This document shows positions 44,721 to 56,050 of a DNA stretch of 64,000 nt, piece by piece. This DNA comes from Hetaerina americana (taxonomy: Eukaryota; Arthropoda; Insecta; Odonata; Calopterygidae): NCBI GenBank assembly GCA_022747635.1, contig JAKTNV010000003.1, forward strand, positions 99,423,954 through 99,487,953, written 5' to 3'. The notes beneath the pieces were generated by a model, which saw only the letters and a program-made list of their open reading frames with translations, made no database searches and was not told the DNA's origin. The first letter of the stretch is position 1, and every line of letters begins with the position of its first letter. The translations under genes and the position numbers were made by a program.

Positions 44721-47700
44721 GTCCATCTGATTTCCCTAATAGGGATTTTACATTGGTTAGGTCATCTTTAGTATATAAAACCCATTGACGGATCCAACGA
44801 TCATGTATACAAAATTTTATTGATGTGTCAACAGTCGTTACGAACAGAAATAAAGCCTTATGAGGTCTTTATTTTCAAAACTATCATTTCTAGTGGTCTT
44901 TAGTATCTATATCTTTGAAGTCATTGGAAAAAATAGCCAAACTTACAACATAAATCGGAAGGAAATAAGAAATTTTTGCCACGTTGGTTCCCCACCAATA
45001 TTGCTTCTCCTTTGCGCTTTGATCTCCTGTACACTGCCATGTTAAACACGACTTTATCAGGTCAAAGTTATCTTTGCGAGCACTATTATGGTATTTGACA
45101 GCTTTAACATATCTGCGATCCCATTTCACCAGGCAAGCAAAAAATAAGCATCAATTTTTCGTATCTTGTAATTTTTAACCAAGATAAAGTCTCCATCATG
45201 AGGCCTTAAGACTTTTTCATACTTAATGGTAAATCATGATCCTTTTTCTAACTAACTTCTTTTCTTATCGATTTGAATTTCCAAACTTACGAATATACAT
45301 TTTATGTTTATTTTTATAGATTCCTATGATGTTTAGTGATTATTTCTATGAAAAACTGCACTTAAAACGATTAAATATATAATGGCATTATGCTTTGTAC
45401 AATTTAAAAGTGAAAAATCCCATTAACGACGTAGGAAAATGAAAGTTAACATGGTTTTAAGGAAGAATTTAAGATAAACCTTTAAAATTACTTTACAACT
45501 GTTTACAGCTAGTAAACTTCAGAAAAAATATACTAAAACTAGCTTAATAATAATAAACAGCAAGAGTTATCAAACATACAAACGTCTATGAATAATTTCA
45601 TTGTTAGGATTAAAGTTTTAGGGATTTTGTCAACGAAATAACATGCCTACCGACACCTATGTTTATGGATTGTATAATATTTTTGCAAAGCCTAGATGTT
45701 ATCCTCCGACAAATAAGGAAGGCGAGATTCCTATGCAAATATTCGCCCAAATGTTTCTTTAATATTTCAAATGACACTGCAAATAATAATGATATTTCAT
45801 CAAATATGGAACATTATATTAAATACCAGCCGTCGTTTACTTTTATGTATGAGATAGTATTTATCGAGATTTTGACGTAAACGTTCATGAAAGATTCTTC
45901 TCTATTTATTTAATAAATGGAATACTAAAAATATAAGAACTTATGAAATGAATTCCTCTCTTTGTGGCAAAAAGAGGTTTAACTTTCCCACAGAAAATTC
46001 AATTATTTAACAACACTTGAATAATTATGTTAAAATCAAATTAACATTAAATATGCATTTAATAAATATAATAATGACACACAGATCTACTATGACTATC
46101 TTCAAGTGTTTACAAATCTTAGAATATTGCAATGTTAGAAATGCTTATACAATATAAAAATATGGCTTGGCTTGAGATATTATCACATTTAAAATTATTA
46201 TTTTTTCTTGACGGGGTCCTTCGTAAGAGTAAAACTTAAAGGTTACATTTTTATATTCATCTTCGTAGGTATTTTGCGCATTGAGGAATACTTTCTTAAT
46301 TTATTAGCTTTAAACGAATTTGAAATTTCGACAAGTTTATCACGGATATGATAATCTTGAATGAGAATTGAAAATAAATTCAAAAAATAACTCTGCGTGG
46401 GTCATTCACCATACAATATATGGTGCTGAGGCCGGATTCAATGCTATAGTAAACATCAAGAAATAGAACTTAAATCGGTCTGGTCGTGTGTTGTAGACAC
46501 ATTTGTTCACACTAATATCTCAGCTTTATTGTAAGCAGGTTTTTACGACGCCAATATTTTTGATAAATTTTTATTTTGGACGCTTTCCTTGAGAGGAGTC
46601 AAATACCATCCAGTCGAGCGGTAGACCGAGATCATAGGTCATAGAGGCATAGGTCTAAGAGATTTTTAAGACTAGGAATATTAGAATCCTCAAGTAAAGG
46701 AGTGGATGTATGAAATAATTTAGGCATTTTACATTGACGAATGTAGCATAAAAGTATATCCGACACATTGAACTAAAATTAGGTTATTTCGACTTTAGCG
46801 GCTCCAATGGAAAAGGCGGGAAGGGCATTTGCGTTTTTCTTGATAAATTTTGACTAATGAATGATGAAAAAATTTAATAATTTTGTGTTATCTCTTTGGC
46901 CTGCAGTATTTGTTAGTCTATTTGCTATTCGATCTCCAATACTTTATAGTGCAATAGATTAAAGGAGTCGAATGACGATCGAAGGCTCTTTTAGAGTAAG
47001 AAACTAATGATCGATGTGCACAATAAAGCACGAACAAACCTCATGAGAATTCCGCACAACATGTAGTTTAGAATAAGGTAAAAACTGCAACCAAAAACCA
47101 GATTGAACGACAGGTTACCTACCGTAGTTATATTTAAAAATATTGGCTTCATACTTCCGAAACTAGTGGCGTGAAATTAAGGCTAAATTTGATAATTCAT
47201 TTAAATTTTATGTGTGTTCTTTCCCTTATGATTTCAGTCAATTTTACTGCCTTCGTTGTATTTCAGGAATTTTAATATAATTTTCCAGAACTTAATTTAT
47301 TTGCTACAGATTTTCATTTATAAAAAACTGCGCTATCTAATATTTCACACAAATACTTTAATATGGTGATTTGTTAGAGTGCATTACTTTTTAAATACGT
47401 CTTTCCGCCGGGAAATTGGCATGACTCATAATAATTTTAATACTGAAATAATTCCACAATAGAATCATTAACATCTCAATTAATATGATAAAAGCACTGT
47501 GGTCAATATGCTTAAAGTTGTAACATATTTCAGCATATAAATGTATGTATGACCACAAATAATGTATGAAATGGGAATAAATTTATACCTCCTGATAAAA
47601 CCACAAATTAAGCTGAATGAAGGCATTTATTTTTAATGGAAACTGATTTTATTTTAAATTCATTTCACCTTGTTTAATTTAATTCTGTAATGTGGTGGCA

Positions 47701-49599
47701 AAATTAATATTTAAAGTTTGAGATCATTTATCAAAGTTACAAATAAAGTTTTCTTGATTAATTTTAAGAGGATACTTTGCTCTTTGAGGAATACTGCACA
47801 TAATAATAGTGACGGACAGAAGGCAGCGTACTTTATGCACATTATTTTTATCTGTATTCCCCAAGATTAAAACTTTTATGGCCAAGCAAAGGGCTTGAAG
47901 GGCCAAGCAAAAAAGTTACAAATGGCGATGTTTTCAAAAATACGATTTTTCCATTATGTATTTAAATCACGGGCAGCCAACCCGTGGAAGATAAAAATCT
48001 AATTTTTTTTAAGTAATATAAGATTTTGGCGAAGAAATTAAAAAAAAGGGCGCGGTAGGTTAACAAAGAGAAATTAAAGAAAATAAATAGTAGAAATACT
48101 TTGATTTAATACACTCAATGCAATTCTCGCTGGCACGATGGCGAAAGAATTCAATTTACTGATAAGGTTCAGTGCTATTACCTTAGCTCTTCCAGGGTAT
48201 TTTCATTACCACGACGAGATTCATTTACTATCATAAAATTTTTTATCAACCAGAAAGAAAATACGAGAGGAATGTCAGCATTTGCTTCTCTTATCAATGA
48301 ATATAATGTTAGTACCTAAGAAACACCGACGCCATTACATTCAATAAGTCTGGCTTTCTCCATGCTACAATCGCTAAGGTATCAGGAATATTTTCTTTAA
48401 GTCACCTCATGTAAACGAGGAAAAGATGAACAAATGAATGCATGCGCCGGATGTTTAGAATCATTACCACTACAACCTGAATCATTTTTTTTTTAACTTA
48501 TCCATCGCTGTGAAGACGATAGAGGGAATAGAAAGAGATAGACCGCAAATAATTGAAATCTTCGATAAATGGTTATCGGCAATTGGCAATACAAATGCAT
48601 TGCGGCAATTGTATGAGGAACGGAACAAATCGTAAAATAGTAAAATCGATATCTCAGAGTGGATTTTTTTTCATTTTTTGAGCTTTTTAGCACCCACTAT
48701 CAAGAAAACGTTCGTCTATTCATTTCTGTCATATTTACTCCATTACAATCGTCCTCTCTCTCTCTCTTTCAATGTATTTGTGCCACTCGCTTCACCACGC
48801 GGGAATTTATAATCTCACTTTTTTAGTATCCCCTTGCTCCTTTTTTTTACCAACTATTATAAATAGCTTTGATTCATGCTTCGAGTTTTTATAGGCAATA
48901 AGGTCATTATGGACTCTGTAGACAAACGCAACGGGTCGCATGAGGGATCTCGCTTTAGAAATCAATGCCGCGAACGTCCATGGGGAAATTGAATGGTTTT
49001 CGTTTACTTTCAAATCATACAGACTAAGAGCTGTGCCATCTTTCTTATGTCAATCATTCTCAAGGTCTATTCGTTATATTTAGATTTCATTAATATTTTC
49101 TACCGTTCTGCTATCAATTTTGTATGACTGTACACTGTATAATATATCCTGTGTACTTTTTTTTCCGTCTTTGATATTAAGGTCATCCAAACTAGGGCGG
49201 CCACTTCAGAGGTTTAATTATTCAAAGAAGCATAGTCCTTTGTATCATTAGGGAAACTGAAATTATCGCAGTCTTCCCTTTGTTCAAATTTCGTTTACTC
49301 AGTACCTGCCTAAGCATATGGCTCAGTGTGATTGACTTCCTTTATCTACAAAATCGTAATATTTCTTGATTCAACTGACATCATTACTGATAAGTTCGGT
49401 TTGAAAAGTCATTATTGATAAATGTTGTCCCATTACTGCATTAAATTAAATTAGAGAACTTCTAAAAATTATTGTTTGAACGCTAACTTCATTTAGAAGT
49501 TCCAGAAACATGAAACAAAACCATAAAACTATCTATCAAATTACGACGTGCCTTATCTTAATCTTTAAAATCGGCGTTAGGCTCACGTCAACTTCTAAG
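44721..49599. other. Long AT-rich non-coding stretch
   Basis: Nearly 5 kb of AT-rich DNA with no island, no recognised mobile element and no recognisable coding frame. The few frames of 60-80 codons (for example 44860-45045, 45659-45880, 47724-47906, 48493-48693, 48807-49013) look random. It is the plainest part of the window. Confidence 0.5.
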
Positions 49600-49860
49600 C
49601 ATTAATTATTCTGTCCATCCTTCTTTTTCTTCAAGGCGGCTTTCTCCACTCTAGTTGATCTGGTAGGTGGGAGTGTCTCAGCTTAATTTATGTGAAGAAG
49701 TCGAGAGAACCGGCGGTCATTTCGGAAAGACAAGAGAGGCATGCAAGCCAGACAGACTGGCCTTTGGGGGAAAAGGACATCGGGCCTTTGCTAATGAATG
49801 CCGCCATTGAAACTGCGTTTAAGGATCGGTAAGAAATTAATTGGTCGAACCTTTTAAGCT
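49600..49860. promoter_or_regulatory. Candidate conserved/regulatory block
   Basis: A balanced, high-complexity stretch in AT-rich DNA, with GGCGGTCATTTCGG (about 49711-49724), GCTAATGAATGCCGCCATTG (49790-49809) and GCGTTTAAGGATCGG. GCCGCCAT is the core word bound by YY1/Pleiohomeotic-type zinc fingers. No open frame worth calling. Role inferred. Confidence 0.25.
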
Positions 49861-49904
49861 TTCATGTAAAAGAATTCGCAACCGCACCAAATTTGAAATA
49901 TAAA

Positions 49905-49935
49905 TTAGTATTAAGTATTAGTATTAGTATTAGTA
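49905..49935. repeat. (TTAGTA)n short tandem repeat
   Basis: Five consecutive units, the second with one extra base (TTAAGTA). It resembles, but is not, the arthropod telomeric TTAGG repeat. A local microsatellite. Confidence 0.85.
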
Positions 49936-50539
49936 AGGTATTTTCATAACAATACTTAGTTTATATACTTTTATATTCAATAAACAAATAGATTTTAAAG
50001 TCATTTGCTACAACAGCAGATTACTAGGAGTTAACTAATTTACAAATACAAAGTGTAGAAAAATAATTTTTTTGCTTCAAATTGACGGTTGAATGTTACC
50101 TCTTTTTAACTGCTTTTTATGCATTTGGGTGCTCTTTTAGAAAATTTATTTTCACTATATTTCATATTTATCACTTTTGTATTCATTTCAGAAATATTTC
50201 CGTATCCAGGGTATGTGATCATCTGTGCAATAAATAGCAGAACTCGCAACAGAAGTTTCACTAAAGCATGACCTCCGGTGCTAAATAAATACCGCCTCTA
50301 AAAGGTAATGACATGAATGCATCCGGCAGAAATAATAACTAGGCATGTCTTATTGCAATTTAGAGAATATATTTAATGAGAAAGTACTGTAACTACACCA
50401 ATCATCAATAAAAAGATTTTCATACATTATATCGAGTTTTTTCCATGAGTCTCGAACGAAAATTGTTATTTTCCATTTACAGGAAACTACGCATATGATT
50501 TGTGCCATTAAACGTCCACATGTCCCTTGGAATAGTTTT
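49936..50539. other. AT-rich non-coding DNA
   Basis: Nothing recognisable. Confidence 0.5.
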
Positions 50540-50690
50540 TAATGGAAGGATTTCTGAAGTGAATTCTGATCAACGTGGTCAATGGGAAGCACGCGTCTGT
50601 GACTTCGCGGGAAGGCCTCCTTCGTTCCTCGGGGTCCTCGGCACGCGTCGTCGCCAAGGAAAGCACCACCATAGATTATAGAACCTCTTC
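50540..50690. promoter_or_regulatory. GC-balanced block, candidate regulatory
   Basis: A short GC-rich stretch (GAAGCACGCGTCTGTGACTT, then CCTCGGCACGCGTCGTCGCC) isolated in AT-rich DNA, with two ACGCGTC words. No gene recognised. Confidence 0.2.
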
Positions 50691-51119
50691 CAGTTTACTC
50701 TTAACTGATACTCTCCATTTTCAACTTAATCGATAAACCTACTTATGTTACACTAAATTCACATTCCTTGCTACGAAACAATAAAAAATGTCAAAAAAAT
50801 ATTAAATTAATCCATGTTGGCAGTATCATTCCACAGTTGCTTAATGAAAAATCTATCAGGGTTTTCTGGCCATTAAAATTATTGCTAGCCTCCTAAGGGC
50901 TTCATGAATTTTTGCATGGCATAATTTCCCGGTGGTGAACGGAATGGACGGAAGAGGTAGGTAGGTCTTCCTTATAAAAAGGGAAAGCGATATGAATTAG
51001 AAGAAGCCCATCGTTCCCTACCTGAACTGATGAAAGTAGATAAATGCTAAAATGAAAAAGTTTTCTCAAGATGATAAATATCGACGGATAAAAATCAAAT
51101 AGGTACCGTAAAAAGGCTT
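50691..51119. other. AT-rich non-coding DNA
   Basis: Nothing recognisable; the - strand frame 50902-51150 is unrecognised. Confidence 0.45.
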
Positions 51120-51460
51120 CAGCCGATGGAGGTGTCGATGGAGTGCACACGACGAATCACCGGCGACGGGTATGCAACATGAGGGGCTCCGGCGGTCGAG
51201 GCCTCCCATGATTCAGCATCCGGAAGACCGTCGCCTTGCCTCGGAGAACGATAGCTTGGAAATGCATGAATAAATCCTTCCTTGGTGCAAAGAGCTCATG
51301 GAGCCAGTTCATTTAATCTTCTCTCCGACAGAGTGAGAGAAAGGAGAATGAAGTGAAAAGGGGGAGAGGAGCGGAAGAAAAGGAGGTGTGAAGGAATAGG
51401 ATAAACAGTGTTGGAGTGAATGGGGGTGCGGCGGCGGCTGCTTGCCTTTCATGATGAACT
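51120..51460. other. GC-rich island 14
   Basis: A CpG-containing balanced part (51120-51260) is followed by a purine-rich + strand part (51330-51440, ending GGGGGTGCGGCGGCGGC). It includes GCATGAATAAATCC (51264-51277), a word similar to one at 31.85 kb. No gene. Confidence 0.45.
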
Positions 51461-51820
51461 AACGAAAAAGAACACTTTCCTGTGAGGTTGAAATAGCAAG
51501 ATCATTCCGAGACAGCGATATTTTCATCGAATTTAGGGAAGGAGGCGATAAGATTACGTGGCTCCCGTTGCTACGTACTAATCAAAGGACAAAAAAATAC
51601 GTCCAAAGCATTTAAGGCCCTTGCACACATCCCTACTCTAGTTCCTGGCGTTACGGATCCGATGAGGGCAAAATGTGAGAGATATTATATAAATTTTACT
51701 TAAAGTGATCCCAGCTATGTTCAAGAATTTTTCTCAGAGATTTTATTGATAAACACAACAGTTTCAGGTTTAACTTTGCGGTATGCCTCCATGATGAGGG
51801 TAAAGAAAGAAACTTTGCAC
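51461..51820. other. AT-rich non-coding DNA
   Basis: Nothing recognisable. Confidence 0.45.
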
Positions 51821-51900
51821 TTCCACATAAAGATTTAATATTTCACGAACATGGTTTTGATGCTGCGCATCATCAACAGGAGATTTTATTGATTAAAATG
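51821..51900 (-). mobile_element. Retroelement-tail-like hairpin (possible Penelope-like remnant)
   Basis: On the - strand: CTGTTGAT-GATGC-GCA-GCATC-AAAAC-CATG. A 5-bp stem (51859-51863 pairing with 51867-51871) is bracketed by words resembling CTGATGA and GAAAC. This layout is seen in the 3' tails of many arthropod retroelements and, in intact form, in the hammerhead-like ribozymes of Penelope-like elements. The core here is degraded and the assignment is low confidence. Confidence 0.3.
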
Positions 51901-53579
51901 GTTGAACAAAAAGAGGATAAAAAAGTCATCATCAATGTGAATTCCATTAACTAGTACTATATTTTTCACTTCAAAATTTTTCAAGTAAAAGAAGACTGAA
52001 TATGAAAAACTTCAAGAGAAGGAGTTTTTTCCGCTCAAATGAAGTAACCGTGAAGTAAGCACAATTTACCTTTTGTCTGCATTATACTTAATAAGGTTCA
52101 ACTCAAGGGGGAGAGAAAATAAAATATTATCCCACTTTAAATGCCTGTAGAGAGCTATTTTCAAAGTATCTCCACAGTTCTCGTGGAATTTCCCGTTATG
52201 ATCTCATATGATAATGAAAATTCCAATGCATACAGGTACATTACATGTACATTGATGGATAGCACCACAACTTCGAAGAAAATGAAGCATCCATAAAAAA
52301 ACATTACGAATAATTTTCACCGCTACAGAGAGATAAGTAAATCTAAACGTTCATAAAGTGTGTCAAATATAAAATTGTGTTTGTTCAAATCAACCTGCAC
52401 CTCTGAGCTGCCATACAAGTCCGACTTTGCTGACGTAAATTAAGCTACCGCTCAGTGATGAAAGTATATACCTCACCAGATTTCAAGCGTTTTCCAGACC
52501 TAATTGAGAAAATATTCATAGCCATTCATAATCAGTGAAAGTGCAAATAAATTATGTTTCAACAACTTTCAAATAATTTCAGAAGCAGAAAATTTCACAT
52601 TTTAGAACAATTGTAAACTTGTTCATGAGGTCGTCTGCCGTAAAATGTATTGTTAAGTACTTAACGCAACAAAGAGATAAATTCGAGATAAAAATTTGGA
52701 TGGTTGGTCATCAAATATCGAATGCTTAAAAAAAACGCTTTAAGGGTTGCGTGTTTGGATTTAATGGCCGAGCTTTAAGAGTCTAAAGTTTATTCGTCAT
52801 GAAAATAAAGTGTGAGAATCTTGAGGAGACTGTGAGGAAACAGAAAGTGAAGGGTAGGTCAGTACCAGAATCAAATTTGAATGTTGATTTATATCTTTGA
52901 TTACCTGTGTAATGTCCCTTATATGTGTTATAAATTTCCCGCTCTCATATGCTTGTTAAAATGTACTCCAGATGTGCTAATACGATGATCTTTAGGATCG
53001 AAATAACCATATTTTCTACGGGAAAGAGTGATCAAATATTTCATTCATGCTTACACGTATTTCATTCCGGAAATATATCCTCAACGCATTCGCATGGGAA
53101 AATAGGAGAAAGTCAAATTTAAGTGAGCTTTAGCATCATAAAAGAAAAGTGAATTAACCTCGCACAATGCTCTTGTCTTTTTGCATATTAATGTGCTTCA
53201 TTGTGGTAAACACAGACGTAATAAATATTCATCCGACGGGGAAAATTAAGTATTCTCAAGCAGCCATCAAGTGCACTTCTTGGTCAAGGTAAGTTATTGG
53301 ATCGACAAAAGTTAGAAAGATTCAGAAAATTTGCCTAATTTAACCGGATTTCGGTCAATATTACCAACAAAATCATTGGAAAAACCACTACTGTACTCTC
53401 CGATCCAAGTTAAAATCATCCAAATGGCATGAACGAAACAATACTATTTCCAACGTTGGATAACTCAACTCTTTGCAGTTCGCAAAAGAGGAGTTACTTA
53501 CAGGCGCAGTGGTAGGCATAGTAAAAACGCATGAAATGGGAAGCAAAGGTTAGGAAGGTAAGGCAATAAAAGATTCCAC
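51901..53579. other. AT-rich non-coding DNA
   Basis: About 1.7 kb of AT-rich sequence. I see no gene, SINE or LINE block in it. Confidence 0.5.
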
Positions 53580-54400
53580 TTACGGGTGGAATGAGGAGAG
53601 GGCGAGAAGGACCCGACGAGCATCGCGATGCATTTTTTGCGACATCGCCCCCGCCAGCGGTCCGCTCCCTCCCTCGGCCTACCTGCCCCCACGCTTCGAA
53701 AAAAGGCGAGCCCCACCGCCGCAGAAAGAAGCTCAGTTCCCCACTAAAAGATAACGAAACACCCCCAAGGGGGGAGGAAGAGAGCGGTGCGAGGCAACAC
53801 GCGCTATTTTATTAAGGCCTCTGCTCTACGCCAAGGCACCGGCCACTCTTGTTCCAACGTTTTTATGTAGCTAATGGCGGATTCTCTGGAGTTCCAGAAA
53901 AAAGCAGCCTCGGATGCAAAAAGGCCCCCTCGGGGAGCAACGAGAATGACAGGAGGGAAGCGAGAGAGGGGTGGCCAGAGCAAAAAAAGTGGTCGGAGAG
54001 AAGGAAACAAAAAAGGAGGAAGTAGTGAATGAGTGACGGCGCAATGAGAGAAAAAATATTGGAGGGTGTTGCCAAGTTTTTGAAGGCAGGGCTGGTATCT
54101 ACCTCCAAAAAGAACTTCTTAAAAAAAAAGGGTTTACTTGAAATCCTTATCCTACAAAACTATCCCCCCATTTTTTCGTTTGGTCCATCCAAGCCATAAG
54201 CTACCTCGAGCTGTCGACCCTTCAAAACAGCTGGAGACAACCGTCCATCGACGCTTCGACTGACCAAAGAATGACAAAGGAGGGAATAGAGTCCTCAGGA
54301 AATCTATTTTTTCCATCCTCCTACGACCTCCTGTTTCTCCTTTTTCCAAGAAAGCACGTTTCCCTTTCTCTCGCTTTCTTTTCCTTCTTTTCCCGTCTCA
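53580..54400. other. GC-rich island 15
   Basis: C-rich with CpG at 53640-53720, then mixed, with G/A-rich sequence at 53880-54050 and CT-rich at 54300-54400. It includes TTTTTATGTAGCTAATGGCGGA (split as TTTTTATGTAG at 53860-53870 and CTAATGGCGGA at 53871-53881). Frames are open on both strands with no recognisable product. Confidence 0.5.
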
Positions 54401-54780
54401 AGAGTAGAAAGCACTACTGCGATACGCGCGCAGTAACAAGTTACATTCCGTGGGGAAAGGAGGTACGATTTTCGAGTGTCTTTCCAGATAATTTGGACCC
54501 CGGATGGTATTCTGTACACTTCAAAATTATTTAGGGCTTATCCTAAGTGAATCTTCAAAAATTCGAGTTTCATTTGCTTCAAGTGCATTCAGGAGCAAGG
54601 ACTACTTGAGAAAATCTTAATGGAAAACTCGTGATCAGCAAAATATTCGGTGAGACAGTGCTGTCCATGTTGCCAGAAAAATTCTTCGATGAAGGACTCA
54701 AGGTAAGAAGACTTTTCGAAACTGTATACATGTATAATTCCGGTACTATGAAGTTCACTATTTAGAAGATTATTTAGATA
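54401..54780. other. Mixed to AT-rich non-coding DNA
   Basis: Nothing recognisable. Confidence 0.45.
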
Positions 54781-54955
54781 AATAGATAGATAAACGTCTT
54801 TATTCAGGCGAAATTGAGATCATAAGGTCTCTTCTTCCATTTAACTTAATTTAGGCTGAATTGACACCATTTTATCCCAGAAATGAAAAAGGTCGAAGGA
54901 AACCATATTTTCAATTAAACTAGGTACACGAATTCCATCGAACCTAGGTGAAGGC
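54781..54955 (-). mobile_element. Decayed SINE family 2 copy (tail and B-box relic)
   Basis: CTTTATTCAGGCGAAATTGAG, then ATAAGGTCTCTTCTTCCA, parallels TTTATTTATCGACTTAATTG, GGCGAGGTTGGGACTAATAG and TCCCTTCTTCCAC at 59.2 kb. At the other end CTAGGTACACGAATTCCATC then GAACC parallels CTAGGTGGGAATCGAACC there. Same order and similar spacing, so probably an older copy of the same family in the same (-) orientation. Confidence 0.55.
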
Positions 54956-55660
54956 ATTAGTTTTATCAAAATACTTATTTTACGTATCATGGCCTGGTAG
55001 ATTTTAAAGATATATTCTTCTCTTCAGTTGTAAAATTTAACGAAAAATACGTTTGAAAAAATAACGAAGTTTTATTGATTAGGTGCAATAAAAAGTGCTC
55101 TAAATTCTATTGATATTATGCAATTTCGTTTGCTTTCAATTTGCATTAAAATAAGAAGGCACAATAAGGTATAAAATAGTGAATTTTGACAAATTAATGC
55201 CAAAGGCTTGCATAATAAAAATATTAAATATCCAATCCTCCACCAGGATTTGCCCTGCAGCGTAAAAATCAGTGGTAACTACTACTAGTGTGTTCCCTTA
55301 AATTATTATTACAAATGTATCGTTAGATTCTTTGTAAATTCAATTCTACGCGTTACTTAAGCCATAAGTCGCTCAAAGGTAAGCATTAATAATTCAATTA
55401 TCTGCGCTGATTATGTACTAGTATCTTTTACACGGCAACGGCTCAAGAAAATGATAAAACGGAGGATAAATTCTGAGATATAATACCAGATATAATAAAA
55501 ATTAGGCCACAAAAATATCGTGCCCCAAGCCATGCATCCATCCATTGAATATACATAGGGTGTGATTTGAAAACATCGTTACTTCCATTTCTCTGGGATA
55601 AGAAGGTGAAACTGCAGTGTGTATAATTTCACTCTGTTTCTTTGTCCAAAAGAAGAGAGT
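54956..55660. other. AT-rich non-coding DNA
   Basis: Nothing recognisable. Confidence 0.5.
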
Positions 55661-55669
55661 CAAAAAGAA

Positions 55670-55801
55670 ATGAATGATAGTTATGCATCAGGTACGGTTG
55701 AAACTCTCGTTATGTCGTTTTCTGAGGTGTTAGCGCGTGCTGCAGACCTTAAGCGAGATGAAAAACTGTTGAAAGAACTCTCCCACTTAAGGTCACAGTA
55801 A
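55670..55801 (+). other. Possible short ORF (43 codons), coding not established
   Basis: An ATG at 55670 opens a 43-codon frame ending in TAA at 55801. The product is acidic/basic and helix-prone (FSEVLARAADLKRDEKLLKE near its C-terminus), unlike the low-complexity products of the GC islands. A pyrimidine tract ending in an acceptor-like CAAAAG lies about 20 bp upstream of the ATG, so it could be a terminal exon. No family is recognised and 43 codons can easily arise by chance. Confidence 0.15.
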
Positions 55802-56050
55802 AATCCCTCGTAATAGGCCATTAAAATTGGCCAATGGTCGCCATCTACCCTCACTTTACCCTCACACCTTCCCCTGAAGACTGGGTGGGCGTCCGATCGG
55901 CGCCCTTGGGATGGGGGCGGTAACAACGATTGCAACTGACCCTCCCACCTGCTGGCACCAAATAGATTCTCTTGCCCACGGAAAATAGCGCGAGGCAAAA
56001 GGGCATCCATCCTATCTCCATTTCGAATTCCACTAGCCGCATGGATAAGT
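55802..56050. other. GC-richer non-coding block
   Basis: Locally GC-rich (GGTGGGCGTCC...GGCGCCCTTGGGATGGGGGC, 55880-55920) with CCATTAAAATTGGCCAATGG (55818-55837), which contains an inverted CCAAT box. A 109-codon - frame (55681-56010) is unrecognised. Possibly regulatory. Confidence 0.25.

Noticed and set aside
49905..49935. Interstitial telomeric repeat
   Set aside because: The unit is TTAGTA, not TTAGG, and there are only five copies.
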